12,831 nt of DNA from Alphaproteobacteria bacterium UBA7691. Lineage in GTDB: Bacteria; Pseudomonadota; Alphaproteobacteria; Ferrovibrionales; Ferrovibrionaceae. Positions within the stretch are counted from its first letter, which is position 1, and each line of letters begins with the position of its first letter. A program made the translations under genes and the position numbers. Of the stretch, positions 1-6,190 are shown piece after piece. The DNA is taken from assembly GCA_002482765.1 (NCBI GenBank), contig DLGP01000135.1, positions 1-12,831 on the forward strand, written 5' to 3'. The notes under the pieces are model-generated. The model ran no database searches. It was not told where the DNA came from and was given only the letters and a program-made list of their open reading frames with translations.

Positions 1-1
1 G

Positions 2-238
2 CTGCTGCTGCTGGTGGTGTTTGCCATCGCCAACCGCCAGGGCATCACGGTGTCGCTCGACCCGCTGCCATTTGCCATCACCCTGCCGCTTTACCTGCTG
101 GTTTTTATCGTTTTCCTGGCCGGGCTGTGCCTGGGGGCGCTGCTGCAATGGCTTGGCGGTTTCGGGCGCCGGCACAAGCCGGCGGAAACCAGCAAAACCG
201 CCGGGCCGGATGACAAGCTGCCGCCGGCGGTGGTTTGA
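2..238 (+). CDS. LapA-domain (DUF1049) inner membrane protein, 5' end missing
   Basis: The reading frame is open from the window edge and ends at TGA 236-238, so the start codon lies upstream and the protein is partial. The visible part continues a leucine/valine-rich first membrane segment, then has FAIANRQ, a short loop with a DPLPF motif, a second hydrophobic segment (about residues 25-50 of the visible part) and a hydrophilic tail rich in Lys, Pro and Ala. Two membrane helices joined by an N-x-V-x-L-type loop is the LapA/DUF1049 pattern. Known members are small inner membrane proteins; E. coli LapA works with LapB in envelope (LPS) homeostasis, but most alphaproteobacterial members are uncharacterised. 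There are 18 nt before the next gene, so they may be co-transcribed. The family call is fairly sure; the role is not. Confidence 0.7.
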   Translation: MLLLVVFAIANRQGITVSLDPLPFAITLPLYLLVFIVFLAGLCLGALLQWLGGFGRRHKPAETSKTAGPDDKLPPAVV

Positions 239-256
239 TATTTTGAGGCCAAGCCG

Positions 257-1198
257 ATGCGTGTGATCGAAGCCGAGGCGGTGCATGCCGCGCTGCCTTA
301 CCCTGAACTGATCGAGGCCTTGCGTGCGGCTTTCCGGCTGGGCGGCGAGGTGCCATTGCGCCAGCATTACAGCATCCCGAATCCGGCCGGCCGGGATGGT
401 ATGCTGCTGGTGATGCCGGCCTGGCAGGCCGGGCGCCATATGGGTATCAAGGCGGTCAGTGTTTATCCCGATAATCCGCGCCAGGGGCTGCCTTCGGTGA
501 TCGGCGCCTATCTGCTGTTTGATGCCCAGACCGGCGCGCCCAAGACAGTGATCGACGGCGTGGCGCTGACCCTGCGGCGTACCGCCTGCGCCTCGGCTTT
601 GGCCGCCGGCTATCTGGCGCGGCGCGATGCCGGGCATCTGCTGCTGGTGGGGGCCGGTGCGCTGGCGCCGCATCTGGCACGCGCCCATTGCGCGGTGCGG
701 CGGTATCTCAAGGTCAGTATCTGGAATCGCGATCCGGCGCGGGCCGAAGCGCTGGCTGCCAGCCTGCGCGGCCAGGTCAATGCGGCGGTGCGCGCGGTGG
801 GCGATCTGGAAGCCGCCGTGGCCGCCGCCGACACAATATCCTGCGCCACGCTGAGCCATGAGCCGCTGGTGCAGGGCGCCTGGCTCAAGCCCGGCGCGCA
901 TCTTGATCTGGTGGGCGGTTTCACGCCGAAAATGCGTGAGGCCGATGATGCGGCGGTGGCGCGGGCGGAAATCTATGTTGATACCCGCAGCGGCGCCTTG
1001 CATGAAGCCGGCGACCTGACCCAGCCGCTGGCCAATGGCACCATCACGCCCGATGCCGTGCGCGGCGATCTGTTTGATCTGGTGCGCGATGCCTGCCCGG
1101 GCCGTTCCGGGCCAGAGGCTGTCACCTTGTTCAAATCCGTCGGCTATGCGCTGGAGGATCTGGTCGCTGCCGAACTGGTGGCGGAAGCCACGCCATGA
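257..1198 (+). CDS. Ornithine cyclodeaminase/mu-crystallin family protein, probably an imino-acid (pyrroline/piperideine-2-carboxylate) reductase
   Basis: A 313-residue, full-length OCD/mu-crystallin family enzyme. ATG 257 is preceded by GAGG (245-248) at 8 nt. Visible family features are the substrate lysine region HMGIKAVSVYP (K65), DAQTG followed by LTLRRTACAS (R108), the Rossmann NAD(P) loop VGAGALAPHL (about residues 131-140), and the C-terminal FKSVGYALEDL. True ornithine cyclodeaminases carry an aspartate in a VGGDxPGK motif. Here that site reads VGGFTPKMREAD, which I recall as typical of family members acting as ketimine or delta1-pyrroline-2-carboxylate reductases, so cyclodeaminase activity is unlikely. 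The stop codon overlaps the start of the FAD oxidase (ATGA), which implies translational coupling and a shared pathway. Cytosolic; no signal peptide. Family is certain, substrate inferred. Alanine dehydrogenase-like activity is an alternative. Confidence 0.85.
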   Translation: MRVIEAEAVHAALPYPELIEALRAAFRLGGEVPLRQHYSIPNPAGRDGMLLVMPAWQAGRHMGIKAVSVYPDNPRQGLPSVIGAYLLFDAQTGAPKTVIDGVALTLRRTACASALAAGYLARRDAGHLLLVGAGALAPHLARAHCAVRRYLKVSIWNRDPARAEALAASLRGQVNAAVRAVGDLEAAVAAADTISCATLSHEPLVQGAWLKPGAHLDLVGGFTPKMREADDAAVARAEIYVDTRSGALHEAGDLTQPLANGTITPDAVRGDLFDLVRDACPGRSGPEAVTLFKSVGYALEDLVAAELVAEATP

Positions 1199-2406
1199 AA
1201 ACCATCATTGTCGGCGGCGGCATCATGGGGCTATGCGCCGCCTGGGCTTTGCGCCGGCTTGGCGCCGAGGTGACGCTGATCGAACAGGCCAGCCTGCCCA
1301 ATCCGCTGGGCAGTTCAGTGGATCAGCACCGGCTGATCCGCTATCCCTATGGCGCCGCGCGCGGCTATGCCCGCATGGTGCATGCCGCTTACGATTCCTG
1401 GGAAAGGCTGTGGCGCGATCTTGGTGTCACGCTCTATGTCGAAACCGGCACGCTGGTGCTCTCGGGTCCGGGTGATGACTGGGCGGCGCAGAGCCGCACC
1501 ATGCTGGCTGCCGAGGGTATTCAGCATGAAAGCCTGGATGCGGCGGCGCTGGCGGCGCGGTTTCCGCTGCTTGATGGCGCCGGCATCGCCGAGGCGTTTC
1601 AGTGTGAACATGGCGGCATCCTGCGCGCCGAAGCGATTATCGGCAGCCTGAAACATCATCTGCTGGATCGTGGCCTGCGTCTGCTCAGCCGCATGCGGGT
1701 GGATGCGGTGGATGCCGAGGCCGGTGCTGTGCGGTTGATGGATGGCCGCCGCCTGCAAGCCGATCAGGTGCTGGTGGCAGCCGGGCCATGGACTGCTGCG
1801 CTGCTGCCCGATCTGGCCGAAATGGCGCGGCCAAGCCGCCAGGTGGCGGTGTATCTGGCGCCGCCGCCCGATCTGGCCGTGGCCTGGTATCATGCGCCGA
1901 TGCTGCTCGATATCGGCCAGCAGACCGGATTTTATGCCGTGCCGCCACGGGTTTCCGGCGATGGCATGCGGCTGGGCCTGAAGATCAGCGACCATCGTTT
2001 TGGCCCCACCGGCGATCCCGGCGCGCCGTTTGCCGGCGAGCGTCAGGCGCGGCCAGACGAGATCGAGGCAATCCTGGCGCCGGCGCGGCAGCGTCTGGTG
2101 CGGTTTGATGAATATCGCGTGGTGGAGGCGCGCACCTGCTTCTACGACGTGGCGCCGGAGGAACGTTTTCAGTTTCGCCGCCTCGGGCCGCGTGGCGCGG
2201 TTTTCTGCGGCTCATCCGGCCATGGCTTCAAATTCGCTTCCTGCCTGGGCGAAGCCATGGCGCTGGCGCTGACCGGTCAGGCCGATTTTGCCGCCGTGGC
2301 GGATTGGATCGGCGGCGCCTTGCTGACACCGATGGATCAGCCGGCATTGGGCGTATTTGGCGGCATCAATGCGCTGCCGGCTTCGGCATCCGATAGCAGC
2401 GCATGA
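1195..2406 (+). CDS. FAD-dependent amine/amino-acid oxidase, monomeric sarcosine oxidase-like (DAO superfamily)
   Basis: A 403-residue flavoenzyme. The N-terminus has the dinucleotide-binding IIVGGGIMG (G7-x-G9-x-x-G12), ending in E30. From knowledge of Bacillus monomeric sarcosine oxidase (MSOX), the active-site set is present: HRLIR (R46 and R49, matching the MSOX R49/R52 region), GLKISDHRFG (K263, matching O2-activating K265, and H267), ARTCFYD (C315, matching the cysteine that covalently binds FAD), and SGHGFKFAS (K346, matching carboxylate-binding K348). It therefore very likely oxidises a secondary amine or cyclic amino acid with O2, giving an imine and H2O2. Sarcosine, N-methyl amino acids, proline or pipecolate are all possible; the sequence does not decide. 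The start overlaps the previous stop (ATGA 1195-1198). The last 70 nt overlap the dipeptidase gene on the other strand. Confidence 0.88.
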   Translation: MKTIIVGGGIMGLCAAWALRRLGAEVTLIEQASLPNPLGSSVDQHRLIRYPYGAARGYARMVHAAYDSWERLWRDLGVTLYVETGTLVLSGPGDDWAAQSRTMLAAEGIQHESLDAAALAARFPLLDGAGIAEAFQCEHGGILRAEAIIGSLKHHLLDRGLRLLSRMRVDAVDAEAGAVRLMDGRRLQADQVLVAAGPWTAALLPDLAEMARPSRQVAVYLAPPPDLAVAWYHAPMLLDIGQQTGFYAVPPRVSGDGMRLGLKISDHRFGPTGDPGAPFAGERQARPDEIEAILAPARQRLVRFDEYRVVEARTCFYDVAPEERFQFRRLGPRGAVFCGSSGHGFKFASCLGEAMALALTGQADFAAVADWIGGALLTPMDQPALGVFGGINALPASASDSSA

Positions 2407-2912
2407 CGGCGCGGATCAAACAGTTGATAATGCCACCATTCATTGCGATAGAAATCCCAGCCGGCGGCGGTCATCAGCCCCAGCAGCAGGGCGCGGTTGC
2501 GCTGTGCCGTCATACTGATATCCAGCCGGCCATGATGCGACAGCGGCGTGAAGGCGTCGAAGGCAGTGCCCATATCGAGGTCATGGCCATCGGCGTCAAC
2601 CAGGGTCAGGTCGACCGCCGCGCCGCGCGAATGCGGCGAACCGCGGCGCGGATCGGCCAGGAAATTCGGATCGGGCGTGTGATTCCACAACACCCATTGT
2701 GCCTCGGTGGGGCGATAGGCATCGAAGATGCGCAGCCGGTAGCCCAGCGCGCCGGCCAGGGCAATGGCACGGGCCAGCAGCTCGGCGGCCTCGGCATTGA
2801 GGAAGGCGGCCTGGCGCGCATAAACCGGCTGGCCGGTGATGTTGTCGCTGGTCGCATAACGCAGGTCGATCAGCACGGGGAAATCAGGCGGGGTTATCGC
2901 CACAAGCGGCAT
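2337..2912 (-). CDS. ddpX: D-alanyl-D-alanine dipeptidase, VanX/DdpX type (M15D)
   Basis: About 191 residues, normal for the family. It hydrolyses the dipeptide D-Ala-D-Ala; with no signal peptide it should be cytosolic. Counting from ATG 2912, the Zn ligands are H94 and D101 in SPHSRGAAVDL (SxHxxGxAxD) and H161 in EWWHY, with the catalytic base E158. The spacings match VanX H116/D123/E181/H184, and FDAYRP (R67) matches the VanX arginine. The N-terminal LRYATSDNITG is also typical. An ATG two codons upstream (2918) is open, but the only Shine-Dalgarno (complement of CTCC 2921-2924) is 2 nt from it and 8 nt from ATG 2912, so I chose 2912. No vanHA or vanRS genes lie nearby, so this is more likely dipeptide recycling than glycopeptide resistance. 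It is convergent with the oxidase (70 nt overlap) and divergent from tsaB-rimI. Confidence 0.9.
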   Translation of the reverse strand: MPLVAITPPDFPVLIDLRYATSDNITGQPVYARQAAFLNAEAAELLARAIALAGALGYRLRIFDAYRPTEAQWVLWNHTPDPNFLADPRRGSPHSRGAAVDLTLVDADGHDLDMGTAFDAFTPLSHHGRLDISMTAQRNRALLLGLMTAAGWDFYRNEWWHYQLFDPRRHALLSDAEAGSALMPPNTPNAG

Positions 2913-2920
2913 TGGCATGT

Positions 2921-2924
2921 CTCC
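2921..2924 (-). promoter_or_regulatory. Start-deciding Shine-Dalgarno of the dipeptidase gene
   Basis: On the minus strand this reads GGAG. It is 2 nt before the first possible ATG (2918-2916) and 8 nt before the second (2912-2910). Known spacing preferences favour the second ATG. Confidence 0.5.
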
Positions 2925-2933
2925 AGGCTGGGG

Positions 2934-2957
2934 CCGCTTCCTTCCTATACGAAGCGG
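2934..2957. repeat. 7-bp inverted repeat in the dipeptidase / tsaB-rimI divergent region
   Basis: CCGCTTC (2934-2940) and GAAGCGG (2951-2957) are perfect complements around the 10-nt spacer CTTCCTATAC. The region between the two divergent starts is only about 50 nt, so this repeat must overlap the control sequences of one or both genes. The right arm is the only purine-rich, Shine-Dalgarno-like stretch before ATG 2966, so as RNA the hairpin could mask the ribosome site; as DNA it could be an operator. Function is inferred. Confidence 0.4.
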
Positions 2958-2965
2958 GCGTGGCG

Positions 2966-4150
2966 ATGAAGTGGCTGCTGCTGGATACCGCGCTGGATGG
3001 CTGCCTGGCGGCCATCGCCGAGGATGCGCGCATCCTGGCTGTGCAGGATGGCCAGGATTTTCCCGGCCGCGGCCATGCCGAAAAACTGCTGCCGGCGATC
3101 GAGGCGGCGCGGCTGGCGGCTGGCATTACGCTGGCCGATCTTGATGCGCTGGCGGTTACCACCGGCCCCGGCTCGTTCACCGGCATCCGCACCGCGCTGA
3201 GCGTGGCGCGTGGCCTCAGCCTGGCCTTGCGCCGGCCGCTCTGGGGCTTGTCCACCACGCAGGCTTTGGCCTTGCAGGGCGCCGCAGCCGGCCGCGCCAC
3301 TGTGGCGCTGATCGATGCGCGGCGCGGCGAGGTTTATATGCAGGCTTTTGCCGCCGCAGAGCATGGCCTGGGCGCGGCATTCGGGCCGCCGGCCCTGCTG
3401 CCGCTGGCGCAGGCCATTGCCGCCTTGCCGCCCGGTCGGCTTAGCCTGGTTGGTTCCGGCGCTGCCTTGTTGCCGGCGCATGAAGCCTGGCAGGTCTCGC
3501 CGGCTGCCCCGGCGCCGCTGGCCGGCAGCCTGCTGCATCTCGCCCGGCTGGCCGCAAGTGATTGGCAGGCTGGTGATAAAATGCCAGCACCGCCCAAGCC
3601 GCTTTATATCCGTGCGCCGGATGCCGCCCTGCCCAAAGTGGTGCAGCCGGCGGCCAGCCTGATGGTGCGGCTGGTGCCGGCTGATGCCATGCAGGCCGCC
3701 CTGCTCAGCCGCCTGCATGCCGAGGGTTTCCATGACGCCTGGGACGAGGCGGCTTTTGTGGCCTTGCTGGCGATGCCGGGGGCTTTTGCCCTGCTGGCGC
3801 TGGATGGTGCCGAACAGCCGGTCGGCTTTGCCCTCGGCCGCATCGCTGCCGACGAGGCCGAGGTGATCTCCATCGCAGTGCGGCCAAGGCTGCGCCAGCT
3901 TGGCATCGGCGGCGTGCTGCTGCGCGGCTTGGCGGCAGAGGCGGCGCGGCTGGGGGCCGGCAGTCTGTTCCTGGAAGTTGCAGAAGGCAACCTGGCCGCC
4001 CAGGCACTTTATCATGCCTGCGGCTTCAAGCAGGTCGGGCGGCGCAAGGATTACTACGATAAGCCAAGAAATAACCCGGATCAGCCACCCATGCGCGAGG
4101 CGGCATTGGTGATGCGAGCAGATATTGTGGCGAAAAATACCGCTGAATAA
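2966..4150 (+). CDS. tsaB-rimI: TsaB-RimI fusion: t6A synthesis subunit joined to ribosomal-protein alanine N-acetyltransferase
   Basis: One uninterrupted 394-residue frame carries two normally separate proteins. Residues 1 to about 222 are TsaB: the N-terminal MKWLLLDTAL, the signature TTGPGSFTGIR (65-75) and the usual end PLYIRAPDA (212-220). TsaB is the non-catalytic partner of TsaD in making the t6A37 modification of ANN-decoding tRNAs. Residues 233-394 are a GNAT domain of RimI type: ISIAVRP, the acetyl-CoA loop QLGIGG (311-316), LEVAEGN (E337, N342), LYHACGF (Y349) and RRKDYY (Y362/Y363). RimI acetylates the N-terminal alanine of ribosomal protein S18. The linker is about ten residues and holds no stop; ATG 3662 (M233) could start a RimI-only product but lacks a clear Shine-Dalgarno. 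In alphaproteobacteria I know these as adjacent separate genes. An upstream in-frame extension to 2912 is rejected because TsaB proteins begin at MKWLLLDT. Confidence 0.93.
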   Translation: MKWLLLDTALDGCLAAIAEDARILAVQDGQDFPGRGHAEKLLPAIEAARLAAGITLADLDALAVTTGPGSFTGIRTALSVARGLSLALRRPLWGLSTTQALALQGAAAGRATVALIDARRGEVYMQAFAAAEHGLGAAFGPPALLPLAQAIAALPPGRLSLVGSGAALLPAHEAWQVSPAAPAPLAGSLLHLARLAASDWQAGDKMPAPPKPLYIRAPDAALPKVVQPAASLMVRLVPADAMQAALLSRLHAEGFHDAWDEAAFVALLAMPGAFALLALDGAEQPVGFALGRIAADEAEVISIAVRPRLRQLGIGGVLLRGLAAEAARLGAGSLFLEVAEGNLAAQALYHACGFKQVGRRKDYYDKPRNNPDQPPMREAALVMRADIVAKNTAE

Positions 4151-4183
4151 CTTATATATCTGGAATTAATCGCGGCCTGCCCA

Positions 4184-4189
4184 TATAGT
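4184..4189 (+). promoter_or_regulatory. Possible -10 element (TATAGT) in the AT-rich mucR leader
   Basis: The 76 nt between tsaB-rimI and mucR are clearly more AT-rich than the surroundings, with several T-A steps (TTATATATC, ATTAAT, CATATAG, CTATACAT). TATAGT resembles a -10 box, but no convincing -35 lies 16-18 nt upstream (TGGAAT at 4161-4166 is the best). MucR/Ros proteins are known to bind AT-rich sites with T-A steps and often regulate themselves, so the region may also be an autoregulatory site. This is inference. Confidence 0.25.
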
Positions 4190-4226
4190 GAGCGCAGAAT
4201 TACTATACATAACCGGGATAGAAAAA

Positions 4227-4658
4227 ATGGCTGATACGCCAGATAAATCTGAATTGTTGTCGCTTACCGCTGATATCGTGGCAGCGCATGTTTCCAATAA
4301 CCGCGTTGAAGCCAATGATCTGCCGGCCCTGATCCGTCAGGTTTTTGGCACACTTTCCGCCCTGGATACGGTGGTGCCGGTGGCGCCGGTGGCGGCGCCG
4401 GCGGAAAAGCCGCAACCTGCGGTGTCGATCAAGAAATCCATCTCCCCGGATTTCATTATCTGCCTGGAAGATGGTAAGAAGCTGAAGATGCTGAAGCGGC
4501 ATCTGATGAGTCATTACAACATGACGCCGGATCAGTATCGTGAGCGTTGGGGCCTGGCGAGCGATTATCCGATGGTGGCGCCCAACTACGCCTTGCAACG
4601 GCAGGCGCTGGCGAAGAAAATCGGGCTTGGCACGTCGCGCCGCAAGGCCGGCCGCTAA
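4227..4658 (+). CDS. mucR: MucR/Ros-family zinc-finger transcriptional regulator
   Basis: A 143-residue protein of typical MucR length. The N-terminal half (about 1-45) is the helical oligomerisation region, ending in LPALIRQVFGTL. A Pro/Ala/Val-rich linker (about 49-65) follows, then the DNA-binding domain with SPDFIICLEDGKKLKMLKRH and NMTPDQYRERWGL, then VAPNYALQRQALAKKIGLG. The metal site reads C79, D82, H92, H96: aspartate replaces the second cysteine of Ros (C-x2-C), as in many MucR proteins. Family members are H-NS-like silencers and regulators of exopolysaccharide, motility and virulence genes. ATG 4227 is chosen because the conserved protein starts MADTPDK; an in-frame GTG at 4188 would add a non-conserved extension through the AT-rich leader. 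The ribosome site is weak (GGGATAG). Confidence 0.93.
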   Translation: MADTPDKSELLSLTADIVAAHVSNNRVEANDLPALIRQVFGTLSALDTVVPVAPVAAPAEKPQPAVSIKKSISPDFIICLEDGKKLKMLKRHLMSHYNMTPDQYRERWGLASDYPMVAPNYALQRQALAKKIGLGTSRRKAGR

Positions 4659-4724
4659 GTTCTAGCGGGCTGCTCCGTCGCGGCAGCCAGTGAGGCTAAT
4701 GGGCGCTTGGTTTTGCCGGCGCCC
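4652..4724 (+). other. Run of three small hairpins between mucR and the Fur/Mur gene
   Basis: Three inverted repeats lie in a row: CCGCTA/TAGCGG (4652-4657, 4663-4668), which spans the mucR stop; GGCTGC/GCAGCC (4668-4673, 4683-4688); and GGGCGC/GCGCCC (4701-4706, 4719-4724). None is followed by a run of T, so a simple intrinsic terminator is not shown. They may act as weak termination, 3'-end protection or leader structure. Chance pairing is not excluded in GC-rich DNA. Confidence 0.3.
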
Positions 4725-4748
4725 CACTAGCAGGGAGTGGACCACGGC

Positions 4749-5186
4749 ATGACCAGCCGACTGGAGCAATTGTGCATGTCGAAGGGCATGCGCATGACCG
4801 AGCAGCGCCGGGTGATTGCCCGCGTGCTCAGCCAATCCTCCGATCATCCGGATGTGGAGGAGTTGCATCGCCGCAGCCATGCCATCGACCCGCGCATCTC
4901 GATTGCCACCGTGTATCGCACGGTGCGGCTGTTCGAGGAGGCGGACATCCTCAGCCGGCTCGATTTCGGCGATGGCCGGGCGCGCTACGAGGAGATGCCG
5001 GAGGCGCATCACGATCATCTGATCGATACCCGCACCGGCAATATCATCGAGTTCAACGATCCTGAACTTGAAGCCTTGCAGGAGAAAATCGCCGCCAAGC
5101 TGGGTTATCGCCTGGTGGATCATCGCCTGGAACTTTACGGTGTGCCGCTGGAAAGCGGCGATGCCGACAAAACGGGGCGCAAGTAA
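4749..5186 (+). CDS. fur: Fur-family metal-responsive repressor, Mur/Fur type of alphaproteobacteria
   Basis: A 145-residue Fur-fold repressor. A winged helix covers about 1-80 (GMRMTEQRRVIARVL, then ISIATVYRTVRLFEEADIL) and a metal-binding dimerisation domain covers 81-145. Metal-ligand candidates are H33, E81, H88 and H90 (in EAHHDHLID) and E101, at the same numbers as the regulatory site of classical Fur. The CxxC of E. coli Fur is absent (D93, T96), so there is no structural Cys4 zinc site. This, with IEFNDPELEALQEKIA and DHRLELYGVPL, matches the alphaproteobacterial Fur/Mur group, which senses Mn or Fe depending on species. GGAG (4734-4737) lies 11 nt before ATG 4749. An in-frame GTG at 4737 is less likely, since homologues begin near TSRLEQLC. 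Irr is the main alternative, but no haem-regulatory motif is seen. Confidence 0.92.
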   Translation: MTSRLEQLCMSKGMRMTEQRRVIARVLSQSSDHPDVEELHRRSHAIDPRISIATVYRTVRLFEEADILSRLDFGDGRARYEEMPEAHHDHLIDTRTGNIIEFNDPELEALQEKIAAKLGYRLVDHRLELYGVPLESGDADKTGRK

Positions 5187-5258
5187 GCGGGGCGGCGGTT
5201 GTCGCGCGCGCTCCGGCCGCTCATTCTATTCCGAAGCCCTTTCGCTTAAAGCTGCTGC

Positions 5259-6137
5259 ATGGCCCTGCGCGCCTATATCACATTGCTGCTGTTCCTGTGC
5301 TGGACATTGCCGCTGATCCCGCTGCAATACCTGCTGGTGCATTTCAACCATCCGTTTCAGCGCCTGCTGCCGCTGATCTACCACCGCAGCCTGGCCTGGC
5401 TGATTCGCGCCCAGGTGCGGGTGGAAGGCCGGCCACATGTTGGCGGCCCGGTGCTGTTTGTCTGCAATCACATCTCCTGGCTCGATATCGTGGTGTTGTC
5501 CACCGTGGTGCCGGTCAGTTTTGTGGCCAAGAAAGAGGTGGATGGCTGGCCGTTCTTCGGCCTGCTGGCGCGGCTGCAACGCACCGTGTTTGTGGAACGG
5601 AATGCGCGCCAGAAAACCGCCCAGCATCGCGACGAGATGTTTGATCGGCTGCAAGCCGGCGACAGCCTGATCCTGTTCCCGGAAGGCACCTCGTCGGATG
5701 GCCTGCGCATCCTGCCGTTCAAATCGGCCTTCTTCGCCCTGGCCGAACAGCCGGTGCGTGGCCAGGCGCTGATGGTGCAGCCGGTCAGCCTGGGCTATGC
5801 GCGGCTCAACCACATGCCGGTGGGGCGGCGCTGGATGCAGCTTTTTGCCTGGGTGGGCGACGAGGATTTGCTGCCGCATCTGTGGCGTTTCCTCAAGGCC
5901 GGCCCGTGCGAGGCGGTGATCGAATTCCACAAGCCGGTCAGCATCAGCGATTTCAAATCGCGCAAGGAAATGGCCGCCTTCTGCCATCAGGTGGTGATCG
6001 AGGGCCTGTCGGATATCAATGCCGGGCGCGAGCCGGGGCCGCGCAGCCTGCCAAAATCGCGTTTGGGGCCGATCGAGGAGCCGGCGGTGGAAGATGCCGT
6101 TGGCGATGAGGCCGGCACCGCTGTTGCGCTGCGCTAA
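5259..6137 (+). CDS. plsC: PlsC-type 1-acyl-sn-glycerol-3-phosphate (lysophospholipid) acyltransferase
   Basis: A 292-residue membrane-bound acyltransferase. A hydrophobic N-terminal helix (about 6-27) is followed by the catalytic NHISWLD (HX4D: H71 to D76), the KKEVDGWPFFG region, the glycerol-phosphate binding FPEGTSSDG (F140-G143 onward), and a VQPVSLGYA segment typical of the PlsC fold. It acylates the sn-2 position of lysophosphatidic acid or a related lysolipid on the cytosolic face of the inner membrane. The C-terminal 40 residues are acidic, Pro/Ala-rich and probably disordered. It lies 72 nt after the Fur/Mur gene on the same strand. An OlsA-like role (ornithine lipid synthesis) cannot be excluded from motifs alone. 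Confidence 0.9.
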   Translation: MALRAYITLLLFLCWTLPLIPLQYLLVHFNHPFQRLLPLIYHRSLAWLIRAQVRVEGRPHVGGPVLFVCNHISWLDIVVLSTVVPVSFVAKKEVDGWPFFGLLARLQRTVFVERNARQKTAQHRDEMFDRLQAGDSLILFPEGTSSDGLRILPFKSAFFALAEQPVRGQALMVQPVSLGYARLNHMPVGRRWMQLFAWVGDEDLLPHLWRFLKAGPCEAVIEFHKPVSISDFKSRKEMAAFCHQVVIEGLSDINAGREPGPRSLPKSRLGPIEEPAVEDAVGDEAGTAVALR

Positions 6138-6190
6138 AAAAATAAGCTTTTGAATTATCTATGACATTCCGGCTTAGCCCGCTTGATCGC

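Noticed and set aside
2912..2965. N-terminal extension of tsaB-rimI to the ATG at 2912
   Set aside because: The extra residues are not TsaB-like, would overlap the dipeptidase start, and TsaB proteins begin at the MKWLLLDT-type strand.
2403..2969. Plus-strand open frame opposite the dipeptidase gene
   Set aside because: The minus strand encodes a complete VanX active site; the plus-strand product has no recognisable features.
2945..4015. Long open frame on the minus strand (about 356 codons) opposite tsaB-rimI
   Set aside because: The plus-strand frame has all TsaB and RimI motifs. The minus-strand product is Gln/Arg/His-rich without recognisable motifs, a normal shadow in GC-rich DNA.
5199..5227. 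Possible plsC promoter TTGTCG, 17 nt, CATTCT
   Set aside because: Both hexamers are weak matches, and the gene may simply be read through from the upstream regulator gene 72 nt away.
5226..5987. Minus-strand open frame of about 253 codons opposite plsC
   Set aside because: It lies over the catalytic motifs of plsC; its sequence is low-complexity and unrecognisable.
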